From positions 1 to 28,516 of the forward strand of contig CALAKV010000016.1 of the NCBI GenBank assembly GCA_937922985.1: 28,516 nt of DNA. The letters run 5' to 3'. Source of the DNA: an uncultured bacterium (GTDB lineage Bacteria; Patescibacteriota; Saccharimonadia; Saccharimonadales; Saccharimonadaceae). The translations under genes and the position numbers were made by a program. Positions 21,102 through 28,516 of the stretch are shown in pieces; within the stretch, counting starts at the first letter, position 1, and every line of letters starts with the position of its first letter. A model generated the notes under the pieces. That model saw only the letters and a program-made list of their open reading frames with translations. It did not search any database and was not told the DNA's origin.

Positions 21102-21794
21102 ATGTCTATAGTCGATAAAGAGTTTGGTGAAATTAAAATTCGAAAAAACAAACTTGCTCGCTCCGTGAAGCTTTCTGTCGGTGTTGATGGAAGCTTACGC
21201 GCGTCAATTCCCTATTATTCGCCGGAGTTCGCTGTTCAGCATTTGGTTAATCATAATCGCACGCAAATTCGCGAAATGCTTACTTTGCATAATGCTAAAA
21301 ATCTTTATAAAAATGGTGATTTAATCGGTAAAACGCACACACTTTTTTTGCGAAAATTTTCGGGTGAAGAAATTAAAATTTCAAATGAAGGAAATCAGAT
21401 TTTCGTGCAAATTCCGCAAGAGTTAGCTTTCGAAAATCCACTTATTCAATCAGAAATCCGCAAAACTGTATCAAAAATTCTTCGAAAGCAAGCTAAGGCG
21501 TATTTACCCCGCCGAATTGATTTTTTGGCAGAAAAATATGGTTTTAGCTTTGAGAAATTGCGTTTTTCGCACACTGGCACAAGGTGGGGTTCATGCTCTT
21601 CTAGTGGCACAATTTCTTTAAATATTGCGTTGATGAATTTGCCACACCATTTGATTGATTATGTGATTATTCATGAGCTTTGTCATACTCGGCAAATGAA
21701 TCATTCGTCTAAATTTTGGCAAGAAGTTGAAAAATATTGCCCCGATTATAAGAAATGCGTTCAAGAAATAAAACAGTTTTCACCAAGTATTTAG
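21102..21794 (+). CDS. YgjP-like metallopeptidase-domain protein (DUF45, M48-related)
   Basis: A 230-residue protein. The C-terminal domain has the HExxH zinc motif HELCH (191-195) and a third ligand candidate His201 (MNHSSKFW). TRWGSCSSSGTISLN (160-174) and the start of the zinc helix (YVIIHEL) are hallmark stretches of the YgjP/WrpA family. The N-terminal part (KLARSVKLSVGVDGSLRASIP) matches the family's beta-rich lead-in. Members are predicted zinc peptidases whose substrates are not settled; some are found beside restriction systems, which is not the case here. Single gene between tRNA-Trp and the glucan cluster. The -10 element fixes the ATG at 21102. Confidence 0.92.
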   Translation: MSIVDKEFGEIKIRKNKLARSVKLSVGVDGSLRASIPYYSPEFAVQHLVNHNRTQIREMLTLHNAKNLYKNGDLIGKTHTLFLRKFSGEEIKISNEGNQIFVQIPQELAFENPLIQSEIRKTVSKILRKQAKAYLPRRIDFLAEKYGFSFEKLRFSHTGTRWGSCSSSGTISLNIALMNLPHHLIDYVIIHELCHTRQMNHSSKFWQEVEKYCPDYKKCVQEIKQFSPSI

Positions 21795-21821
21795 TTTAAA
21801 GCAGATAATTGATTAAACTGC

Positions 21822-21850
21822 TTGCGCTTTTCTCTTAAATTTGCTAAAAT
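21822..21850 (+). promoter_or_regulatory. Promoter of the alpha-glucan operon
   Basis: TTGCGC (21822-21827), a 17-bp spacer ending TGC, then TAAAAT (21845-21850). The leader is about 26 nt with AAAGG 7 nt before the ATG at 21883. Confidence 0.78.
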
Positions 21851-21882
21851 AGAAATGTAAATTTTAATCGTAAAGGCAAAAA

Positions 21883-22038
21883 ATGAAAATATTAATGCTC
21901 GGGTGGGAGCTTCCTCCTCATAACAGCGGTGGTTTGGGTGTAGCTTGTTTTTATATGGCTAAGGCGCTCGCAAAAAGTGGTGCTAATATTGAATTTGTTG
22001 TTCCGTATAAAGACAACATACCGAAATTGATTTCATGA
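21883..22038 (+). CDS. Glycogen-synthase-like glycosyltransferase, N-terminal fragment (frameshifted)
   Basis: A 51-residue frame with its own Shine-Dalgarno site (AAAGG). It encodes the classic first strand and nucleotide-sugar loop of GT5/GT4 starch or glycogen synthases: MKILMLGWELPPHNSGGLG (K-x-GGL type), then a helix and VVPY. It stops at TGA (22036-22038). The rest of the enzyme lies in another frame starting at ATG 22035, so the two overlap by ATGA. The second frame is open from 22011 and reads HTEIDFMKVL across the junction, so one missing base between about 22009 and 22035 explains the break. Sequencing error, a real mutation or a functional split are all possible. Confidence 0.85.
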   Translation: MKILMLGWELPPHNSGGLGVACFYMAKALAKSGANIEFVVPYKDNIPKLIS

Positions 22039-23105
22039 AAGTATTGAATGCTACGAATTTCTCTGAAATTCATAAATTTGGTGCTGGTGCTTACGATTCT
22101 CCGCATTGGGTGCGTTCAAGTCATAACGCTAGCAATTTTCTACCAGATATTCGTTTGATTCAGAAAGAATATTGTGAATTTATTCGTGAATATTTAAGTA
22201 ATCCCAAAAATAAACCAGATGTTATTCATGCGCATGATTGGTTAACTGCGGAAGCTGGAATCCTTGCTAAAAAACTTACTGGTGCGCCGTTGATTACTCA
22301 TATTCACGCTACCGAATTTGATCGTTCTGGTGGAATTTCTGGTAATCAAGAAATCCATGATATTGAATATGCTGGAATTTGCGCATCCGACAGGGTTTTT
22401 GCAGTTTCAAAAAATACTCGAAATGTAATTATCAAGAAATATAAAATTAAGCCTGAAAAGGTTGAGGTGGTTTATAATGCGATCGAAACTTCAGCTCTTG
22501 CTAATCCACAAGATTACGATAATCGAACTTACCGCTATCTTGAATATCTAAAATCACAGGGATATACTGTGATAATGACTCTAACTCGCTTTACTATTCA
22601 GAAGGGTTTAACTTTTTTGATGCAAGCGGTTGCCGAGGCTATTTCGAAAAACCCAAAAATCGCCCTACTTCTTGTTGGGGACGGTGAACAACGCAATGAG
22701 CTTATCAAAATGGCGAGTGATTTTGGGATTTCAGACAAGATTTTCTTCACGGGATTTTTGCGGGGCGATAAATGGCGTGATGCTTACGGTGTGGCTGATG
22801 TTTTTGTGATGAGCTCAGTAAACGAACCTTTTGGTCTAACAGCTTTAGAGGCGGCTCATTTTAACAATGCATTAATAATTTCGAAGCAATCTGGGGTAGG
22901 TGAAGTTCTTCAAAATATTTTACGTTATGATTTTTGGGATACTAAAAAACTAGCAAATCAAATTTATGAGGTTTCAACCAATAAGAATCTCTTACAGAGT
23001 TTAAAAAATGGTGTTCAAGAGGAATATGATCGAATTTCTTGGAGTGATATCGCCGGGCAAATTATGGAAGAATTCATACGTTTAACAGAGGTAAATAATG
23101 ACTAA
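22035..23105 (+). CDS. Glycogen-synthase-like glycosyltransferase, main C-terminal part (frameshifted)
   Basis: A 356-residue frame with most of a GT-B glycosyltransferase. HAHDWLTAEAG and HATEFDRSGG belong to the N-terminal Rossmann domain. TLTRFTIQKGLTFLMQA and LLVGDGEQRNEL form the nucleotide-binding domain. SSVNEPFGLTALEAAHFN holds the E-x7-E motif that contacts the donor. Without the 51 residues encoded upstream it lacks the acceptor/donor loop GGLG and should be inactive alone. By family it builds alpha-1,4-glucan from ADP- or UDP-glucose. It is followed with an 8-bp overlap by the GH57 gene. An intact product would be about 405 residues. Confidence 0.88.
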   Translation: MKVLNATNFSEIHKFGAGAYDSPHWVRSSHNASNFLPDIRLIQKEYCEFIREYLSNPKNKPDVIHAHDWLTAEAGILAKKLTGAPLITHIHATEFDRSGGISGNQEIHDIEYAGICASDRVFAVSKNTRNVIIKKYKIKPEKVEVVYNAIETSALANPQDYDNRTYRYLEYLKSQGYTVIMTLTRFTIQKGLTFLMQAVAEAISKNPKIALLLVGDGEQRNELIKMASDFGISDKIFFTGFLRGDKWRDAYGVADVFVMSSVNEPFGLTALEAAHFNNALIISKQSGVGEVLQNILRYDFWDTKKLANQIYEVSTNKNLLQSLKNGVQEEYDRISWSDIAGQIMEEFIRLTEVNND

Positions 23106-24447
23106 GAAGTCGATTGTTCTCTACTTTCATGTTCATCAGCCCTGGCGCATTCGTGACGATCAAACGCTTTTTGATATTGGCATTAATAAAAATTATTTTA
23201 GCGAAGAAAAAGGTCTAGAGCGGCAAAGTAATGGCGAAATTTTTCGAAAAGTTGCTGAAAAATCTTACATACCAATGAATAATCTGCTTGAAAAACTATT
23301 AAAAACTCACCCAGAATTTAAATTTTCTTTTTCGATTACGGGAACTTTTATTGATCAAGCGCAAGAATTTGCGCCAGAAGTTCTCAAAAGCTTTAAGCGT
23401 CTTGTTCAAACTGGGCGAGCAGAAATTATTGCCGAGACATATTATCACAGCCTCGCATTCTTTTTTGATCGTGAAGAATTTGAAACTCAAGTTAGTGCGC
23501 ATCAGGCAAAAATTCGTGAAGTTTTTAATGTCGAAACTACTGCTTTTCGAAATACTGAACTTTCATATAATGATGAACTTGCTAAATGGGCGGACGATTT
23601 TGGTTTTAAAGCAATTTTAGCTGAGGGATGGGACCCAATTCTGCAATGGCGCACGCCAAATCATATTTATAAGCCAAAAGGTGCAAAAAATATTCGTCTA
23701 CTTCTTAAAAACTACAAGCTTTCTGACGATCTTGCTTTTCGTTTTTCGAATCAAAATTGGCAAGAATATCCGCTCACAACTCAAAAATATATCAGTTGGT
23801 TAGAATCCTCAAGCTATCATGGTGATGTAATAAATCTTTTTATGGATTACGAAACATTTGGCGAGCATCAGTGGGCGGAATCTGGAATATTTGATTTTTT
23901 CGAAAGCTTGGTTTCGTATTGGTTAGAAAAACCAGAGCACGGATTTAAAACTGTTACTGAGGCCGCTCAAAGCGAGCCTGTTGCGGAAATTTCTATGCCA
24001 AATACAGTAACTTGGGCAGATACCGAACGCGACTTGACTGCTTGGCTCGGTAATTCAATGCAACAAGAAGCAATGAAATATCTCTATGCTTTAAAATCGC
24101 GGGTTTATAATTCACAAAATGGAAATTTAGTTGAAGATTGGCGGCGACTAACTACAAGTGACCACCCTTATTATATGTGCACGAAATATTTTAATGATGG
24201 CGATGTTCATGCGTATTTTTCACCATATAAATCTCCTTATGATGCATTTTTATACTTTATGGATACATTGCGAGATATGGATTTTAGGCTGAAAGATATC
24301 CCTCCATTCAATCAGAAAAATATTCGAAAAACGCAAAAAATTCTTCAAAAATCGCTTTTTAAAACCCCAAAAAATGTAAAACGTAAGAAGATTTTTGCGC
24401 GAATGCTCCATAGAAACTTAATGTTTGCAAAACGAAAGCGAGGTTAG
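23098..24447 (+). CDS. GH57 alpha-amylase-family glycoside hydrolase
   Basis: A 449-residue protein with the five GH57 regions: HVHQPWR (11-17), GTFIDQ (82-87), TAFRNTELSYND (148-159), MDYETFGEHQW (249-259) and TWADTERDLTAWLGN near 304-318. Within these, Glu154 is the expected nucleophile and Asp250 the expected acid/base. No signal peptide is seen, so it acts in the cytoplasm on alpha-glucan or maltodextrin. The last 50 residues are strongly basic (KTPKNVKRKKIFARM, AKRKRG), which is unusual. AGAGG lies 6 nt before the ATG, which overlaps the end of the glycosyltransferase gene. The downstream glucoamylase gene follows after 1 nt. Confidence 0.95.
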   Translation: MTKKSIVLYFHVHQPWRIRDDQTLFDIGINKNYFSEEKGLERQSNGEIFRKVAEKSYIPMNNLLEKLLKTHPEFKFSFSITGTFIDQAQEFAPEVLKSFKRLVQTGRAEIIAETYYHSLAFFFDREEFETQVSAHQAKIREVFNVETTAFRNTELSYNDELAKWADDFGFKAILAEGWDPILQWRTPNHIYKPKGAKNIRLLLKNYKLSDDLAFRFSNQNWQEYPLTTQKYISWLESSSYHGDVINLFMDYETFGEHQWAESGIFDFFESLVSYWLEKPEHGFKTVTEAAQSEPVAEISMPNTVTWADTERDLTAWLGNSMQQEAMKYLYALKSRVYNSQNGNLVEDWRRLTTSDHPYYMCTKYFNDGDVHAYFSPYKSPYDAFLYFMDTLRDMDFRLKDIPPFNQKNIRKTQKILQKSLFKTPKNVKRKKIFARMLHRNLMFAKRKRG

Positions 24448-24448
24448 A

Positions 24449-26410
24449 ATGGCAAAAACAGCAATTTTAAGCAATGGTAATTTGAATGTCGGGTTAAATG
24501 AATTTAGTCTGGTGAGCGATTTTTATTTTCCAGATAATGGTTATGAAAATCATACACTTGGCCGCGATCTTTTTCATCGTATTGGGATTAAAATTGGCAA
24601 TAATTTTTCTTGGCTCCATTCTGGTGAGTGGCGATTCTCAGTTGAATATTTTGAAAATGCTTTAATCTCAAAAACTAAAGCTATTAATCAAGAACTTCAA
24701 ATCAAAATAACTTTTACTGATTTTGTAGCGAGTGATTTTGATGTTTTTGGGCGAAAGATCCAAGTTCAAAATCTTGCAAATTATCCGCGTGAAGTTCAGC
24801 TTTTTTTGCATCAAAATTTTGCAATTAACAGCAGTTTTCACTTGGCCGATACCGTTCAGTTCTTGCCTTTCGAAAATAATGAAAAGGCGATTTTGCACTA
24901 TCGCGGAAAACGTGCTTTCATTATTTCTGCTCAAAGAGTTTTCGAAAAACCTATTCAGAATATTTTTGAAGATTTTGACCAGCACACGGTTGGCTTGTTT
25001 GGAATTGAAAATAAGCTCGGTTCTTGGGTAGATGCGGAAGATGGCGTTCTTTCGGGCTCAAATGTTGAGCATGGACAGAATGATTCGGTTGTTGGGTTTG
25101 ATTTTTCTCTTGGCGTTTTTGAGAATGCAAATTTTCAATATTCAATTTCTTGTGCTGATGGCCACGAGCTTGCTCGTACAAATCTCCAAAAGGTTAGAAA
25201 TAATGGCTTTTCGAAAACTTTAAATGAGACCAAAAAATATTGGCAAAAATGGCTCTCGCCTGCTTTAAGAGTTTCGAAAAAACTTGATTCAAAATATCAA
25301 AAAAGTTTTATTCAAAGTCTAATGCTAGTTAAATCTCATCTTGCGAAAACTGGTGCACCGATTGCCAGCAATGATAGTGAAATGTTGAATTATGCGCGAG
25401 ATGATTATTCTTATTGCTGGCCTCGCGATGCTCTTTTTGCAATTTGGCCATTAATTCGTATCGGCTATCGTGATGAACCGCAAAAGTTTTTTGAATTTTG
25501 CAAAAGATCGTTAACTTCGGGAGGATTTATGATGCATAAATATTTACCGAATGGTGAACTTGGTCCAAGTTGGCACCCATATTCACAAGGTGGCGATACT
25601 CGAAATCTACCTATTCAGATTGACGAAACCGCAGGAATCCTTTTCTTGTTTGCTCAATATTATAAAAAATTTCGTGAAAACTCAATTTTGAATGAATTTT
25701 ATGACGACTTAGTGAAGCCGACTGCTAATTTTTTGGTAGATTTTTGTGGTGAAAATGATTTACCAAAACCAAATTATGAGCTTTGGGAGATGGATTTTCT
25801 TTCAACAACTTATTCGACTTCGGTTGTTTTTGCGGCATTATACTCTGCTTCAAAATTAGCTCAAGCTGCAAATCGCGTGCATGATGCAAAAAAATGGCGC
25901 GAGCAAGCTTTTAAAATTCGTTCTGCTGCACAAAATGAGCTTTTTAATGAAGAAAGTAATTATTTCTATCGTGGAATTTGGGCTGATGGCAATAAAGATC
26001 CAAAAATTGATTCATCAAGTTTTTACGGTGCTTTTATGTTTAACCTTTTTGAATTTAAAGGCGAAAAGTTACAGACTGCTTTTAAAACTCTTGAAAATCG
26101 TTTTAAAGCTAATGACAATATTGGACTTCCAAGATTCGAAAATGATATTTACTATAGATTTAGTGATTATTACGAAGCAAATATTTGGCCAATAATAACA
26201 CTTTGGCGTGCAGAATTTTATATTGCTCTTGGCGAAATTTCGAAAGCGGAGGAAATTATTGAATGGGTTCTAAAGCAACAAACTTCAACGGGAATTTTAC
26301 CTGAGCAAATTGATCCACGCAATTTAAAACATCTTTCGGTTGCGCCGCTAACTTGGTCTCAAGCAGAGTATATTTCAGCTTTACTTGATTTAATTGCTTC
26401 TGAAGAATAG
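24449..26410 (+). CDS. GH15 glucoamylase / glucodextranase-like hydrolase
   Basis: A 653-residue protein. The N-terminal beta-sandwich domain (about 1-270) begins ILSNGNLNVGLNEFSLVSD. The (alpha/alpha)6 catalytic domain has RDDYSYCWPRDALFAIWPL near 317-335 and YLPNGELGPSWHPY. Glu in NYELWEMDF near 446 is the likely general acid, and Glu in GILPEQIDPRN near 618 the likely general base. It lacks a signal peptide. By family it releases glucose from non-reducing ends of alpha-glucans, completing breakdown of the polymer handled by its neighbours. The start at 24449 has GAGG 5 nt upstream; an extension to 24425 (TTG) overlaps the GH57 gene and is rejected. Confidence 0.95.
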   Translation: MAKTAILSNGNLNVGLNEFSLVSDFYFPDNGYENHTLGRDLFHRIGIKIGNNFSWLHSGEWRFSVEYFENALISKTKAINQELQIKITFTDFVASDFDVFGRKIQVQNLANYPREVQLFLHQNFAINSSFHLADTVQFLPFENNEKAILHYRGKRAFIISAQRVFEKPIQNIFEDFDQHTVGLFGIENKLGSWVDAEDGVLSGSNVEHGQNDSVVGFDFSLGVFENANFQYSISCADGHELARTNLQKVRNNGFSKTLNETKKYWQKWLSPALRVSKKLDSKYQKSFIQSLMLVKSHLAKTGAPIASNDSEMLNYARDDYSYCWPRDALFAIWPLIRIGYRDEPQKFFEFCKRSLTSGGFMMHKYLPNGELGPSWHPYSQGGDTRNLPIQIDETAGILFLFAQYYKKFRENSILNEFYDDLVKPTANFLVDFCGENDLPKPNYELWEMDFLSTTYSTSVVFAALYSASKLAQAANRVHDAKKWREQAFKIRSAAQNELFNEESNYFYRGIWADGNKDPKIDSSSFYGAFMFNLFEFKGEKLQTAFKTLENRFKANDNIGLPRFENDIYYRFSDYYEANIWPIITLWRAEFYIALGEISKAEEIIEWVLKQQTSTGILPEQIDPRNLKHLSVAPLTWSQAEYISALLDLIASEE

Positions 26411-26475
26411 AAATATTATTAAATATAAGAATGAAATCTCAAGGCTAGTATTTAGCTACTAAATTAAAAAGTATG

Positions 26476-26504
26476 TTGTATTTCCATTATGCTTGTGCTA
26501 TAAT
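26476..26504 (+). promoter_or_regulatory. Promoter of the large exported protein gene
   Basis: TTGTAT (26476-26481), a 17-bp spacer ending TGC, and consensus TATAAT (26499-26504). The leader is about 20 nt with AGGAGG. Confidence 0.85.
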
Positions 26505-26531
26505 TATTTACAATAAATATTTAGGAGGAAA

Positions 26532-28516
26532 ATGAGAAAAGGAATCGTAAAGCAGCGCTTTTTTGATTTTAAACGTGGTAAATCAAAAAAAATTGCTATT
26601 TTAACAGCATTTTTGTTTATGTTCTTAGCTGGCGGAACAGTATTTAAGCTATCTCAAGCCCAAAATGGAGATTTTGCGGACAATATTAAAACATTCATGG
26701 AAATGGTGTCAAAGAAAGAAGATGGCGGCGAAAAAACCGAGTTTCTTTCTGGTGAGGAGATCGCAATGAGTTCTCGTATTGAGGTCACGAGCGATGGTTC
26801 AGCAAAGTCGTATAAGAATCCATACTTGCTAATCAAGATACCAAAGCAATACTTAGACGAAGAAACACCAAAAGTGAACACAACGTCTATAGTATCTTCA
26901 GAAGCCAAACTTCAGGATGATAATTATTATATTCATAAGATAAGCTATGAGTCTCTTCCTGCTGGGTCAATTAACTCTATAAATTACGTTTTCAAGCTAA
27001 AAAATAGCCAGACTCCAGAAAATTATAAACTAGAATTAGTCCATGAGCTACATACCGAAGATGGCACTATACTAAGTAAACAAAGTAAAATTCTAGATAC
27101 TAAAAAATCAAATAATCAAATTGAACCACATATTGACACTGGCGCTTGGAAGATATATATAACAAAATATAAAGATAAGTACAACAAAGACATAGATACG
27201 TCTAATTATGAAACTAAGGACCTGGTGAATCTAGGTGTAACTACTTTTGATAATTTAATTCGCGACAATAGTCCTGGTAGGCGAGAAATAAAATCAATCG
27301 AATATAAAGTATTATTACCTGAACACACCTATCCTTCACCAAATTCTATAAATGATGGCTGGTCTTTTGATAATACTAAAAGAATCGCAACCTACATCAA
27401 GAGGTCAGACTTTAAACCCAGCAATGATGCACCAGTCTTACGATTAAGATACAAAAAGAATACACCTTCAACAATCTTCGGAAAAAAAGTTAAGGTATCT
27501 CTAGAAAATATAGTAACATTCCAAGATTCTAAATCTACAACTTCAAAAACAGAAACAGAATACACTCCAGAGGTTCTTGAATACAGCGAAGGACGTTTAT
27601 ATTTTTCGAAATACTCAGGTATGTCCCCATCATCAAGTAGAAGTATTCCCGTACAGCGCGGCACAGATATAGTATATGAATATCTCTACAATATAAATAA
27701 AATAAACCCCGACCAAGAAAATAAGCCACAATGGAGTATAGAAACACGCATAGAAGGAACTGATGGGCAGCAGATACCAATAGATAGTATAAAGGATGAA
27801 CTTAAGGATGATAAGCAATATATAGACGAAGTGGAATACTCTGGTTACTATACGTTTAATCTGTTTAGGGACTCGGGCATAGCTCATGCTGATGTTTTCG
27901 CAACTGTAAATGGGACAGAACAAAAAGCCGGTCAATTAAGTGAAACTTCAAAAATAGTGAAACTACCTTTTGGTACTACTGCTTTTCGAATACAATTTCC
28001 AGAAAATTCAAAGATAACAATAAGAACATCAAAAGCTGTATTTAAGGAAAAATTCACAATCAATGTTTCAACTAAATTTATAAATCTTGAAAAGGCTAAG
28101 AGTGAATTAGCTAATGGAGGGATTCATAATTCAACAAATACAGCAATGCTAAAAATTAAGCCAGAAGATTCTTATGTAGTATCACAATATAGTGAAAATT
28201 TTGAAAATGCTAAACTTAAGGTTAAAAACAAAATAGAAACAAAAGATTCATCTAGAATCGTGACATCTCAAGGTCAAAGCCCCTCTTTCAATCCATTAGA
28301 TTTATCATACTCAGACGAAGATAAGAAGAAAGGTGAACCGGGTTACCATAAGCTAAATATAGACCTTCAGAAGGCTAAATACGCTATATTATTTTCAGAT
28401 AAGCTAGGAATATCCCCTCTAGCAGAATCTTGCATAAATAAAGGCAATTGTTCTATTATCTATAATTATAAAAATAGTAATAAAAATCTATTATGGTTTA
28501 ATACTGAGGGTCTGAA
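26532..28516 (+). CDS. Large exported or surface-anchored protein, N-terminal 661 residues (3' end outside window)
   Basis: The frame is open from the ATG at 26532 to the last base. AGGAGG lies 5 nt upstream and a strong promoter lies just before. A basic N-terminus (MRKGIVKQRFF and following) leads to a hydrophobic segment at residues about 23-41 (IAILTAFLFMFLAGGTVF), a signal peptide or anchor. The remainder is hydrophilic, rich in Ser, Thr, Asn, Lys and Tyr, with predicted beta-strand character. Stretches such as RGTDIVYEYLYNINKI recall the extended beta domains of surface adhesins, but no domain is named with confidence. Only two Cys appear (SCINKGNCS, near residues 637 and 643). Codon use differs from the rest of the window: ATA for Ile is frequent. 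It may be a host-contact adhesin; this is inference. Confidence 0.85.
   Translation, partial: MRKGIVKQRFFDFKRGKSKKIAILTAFLFMFLAGGTVFKLSQAQNGDFADNIKTFMEMVSKKEDGGEKTEFLSGEEIAMSSRIEVTSDGSAKSYKNPYLLIKIPKQYLDEETPKVNTTSIVSSEAKLQDDNYYIHKISYESLPAGSINSINYVFKLKNSQTPENYKLELVHELHTEDGTILSKQSKILDTKKSNNQIEPHIDTGAWKIYITKYKDKYNKDIDTSNYETKDLVNLGVTTFDNLIRDNSPGRREIKSIEYKVLLPEHTYPSPNSINDGWSFDNTKRIATYIKRSDFKPSNDAPVLRLRYKKNTPSTIFGKKVKVSLENIVTFQDSKSTTSKTETEYTPEVLEYSEGRLYFSKYSGMSPSSSRSIPVQRGTDIVYEYLYNINKINPDQENKPQWSIETRIEGTDGQQIPIDSIKDELKDDKQYIDEVEYSGYYTFNLFRDSGIAHADVFATVNGTEQKAGQLSETSKIVKLPFGTTAFRIQFPENSKITIRTSKAVFKEKFTINVSTKFINLEKAKSELANGGIHNSTNTAMLKIKPEDSYVVSQYSENFENAKLKVKNKIETKDSSRIVTSQGQSPSFNPLDLSYSDEDKKKGEPGYHKLNIDLQKAKYAILFSDKLGISPLAESCINKGNCSIIYNYKNSNKNLLWFNTEGL

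Noticed and set aside
22002..22038. Programmed -1 ribosomal frameshift in the glycosyltransferase
   Set aside because: No X-XXY-YYZ slippery heptamer in the zero frame and no obvious downstream stem, so a simple indel is more likely.
24668..25223. ORFs of 63-105 residues on both strands within the glucoamylase gene
   Set aside because: Shadows of a well-supported gene.
26411..26475. Terminator after the glucoamylase gene
   Set aside because: Only a weak TAGTA/TACTA pairing with no T-tract is present.
27392..27935. Minus-strand ORFs of 81-100 residues
   Set aside because: They are antisense to the large exported-protein frame and have no initiation signals.

Overview
The window is AT-rich, gene-dense bacterial DNA with short intergenic gaps. 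The gene set suggests a small-genome member of the Candidate Phyla Radiation, most likely a Saccharibacterium (TM7). The grounds are a UvrD-type helicase with an AddB-like tail, ribosomal and tRNA-modification genes, an intracellular alpha-glucan cluster (GT, GH57, GH15), a heterodimeric ABC exporter, and the start of a very large surface protein. This placement is inferred from gene content, not from a database search. Stops are nearly all TAA or TAG. One TGA stop sits in an ATGA overlap with rsmD, which argues for the standard bacterial code rather than the UGA=Gly code of Gracilibacteria/SR1.

Layout: (1) 1-2754, minus, a helicase/nuclease truncated by the window edge. (2) 2787-5017, minus, a small membrane protein, a DUF1653 protein and trigger factor, each with its own promoter and terminator. 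(3) 5156-7319, minus, a two-gene operon (FAD-linked oxidase, then a SpoU-type RNA methyltransferase). It diverges from 7395-8836, plus (a zinc-phospholipase/S1-P1-like protein, then rsmD). (4) 8878-10477, minus, a TMEM175-like channel overlapping an unknown membrane protein. (5) 10587-11479, minus, rpsL-rpsG behind a leader of about 164 nt. (6) 11799-12752, minus, two small unknown genes that look like diverged paralogues. (7) 12846-15746, minus, cysteine desulfurase, a DUF218 protein and mnmA. (8) 15786-16537, an unknown ORF without a normal start and a 46-residue double CxxCxGxG protein. (9) 16653-20308, plus, a two-gene ABC exporter. (10) 20348-20731, minus, a small helical unknown. (11) tRNA-Trp, then a YgjP-like metallopeptidase. 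(12) 21883-26410, plus, a glycogen-synthase-like glycosyltransferase split by a frameshift, a GH57 enzyme and a GH15 glucoamylase. (13) 26532 to the window end, plus, the N-terminal 661 residues of a large exported protein.

Genes that work together: the desulfurase can supply persulfide sulfur to MnmA for wobble-uridine thiolation. The GT, GH57 and GH15 genes form a tightly packed operon for building and degrading an alpha-1,4-glucan inside the cell. The two ABC half-transporters carry complementary degenerate and canonical ATP sites and should form one heterodimer.

The most notable overall feature is the transcription signals. Nearly every unit has a recognisable promoter, usually TTGnnn, a 17-bp spacer, often TGn, then TAnAAT or a close variant. 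These promoters fall into two classes. Six place the -10 element 6 to 9 nt before the start codon, so the mRNAs should be leaderless. The others carry a leader with a Shine-Dalgarno sequence. No mobile element, CRISPR array or attachment site was seen.
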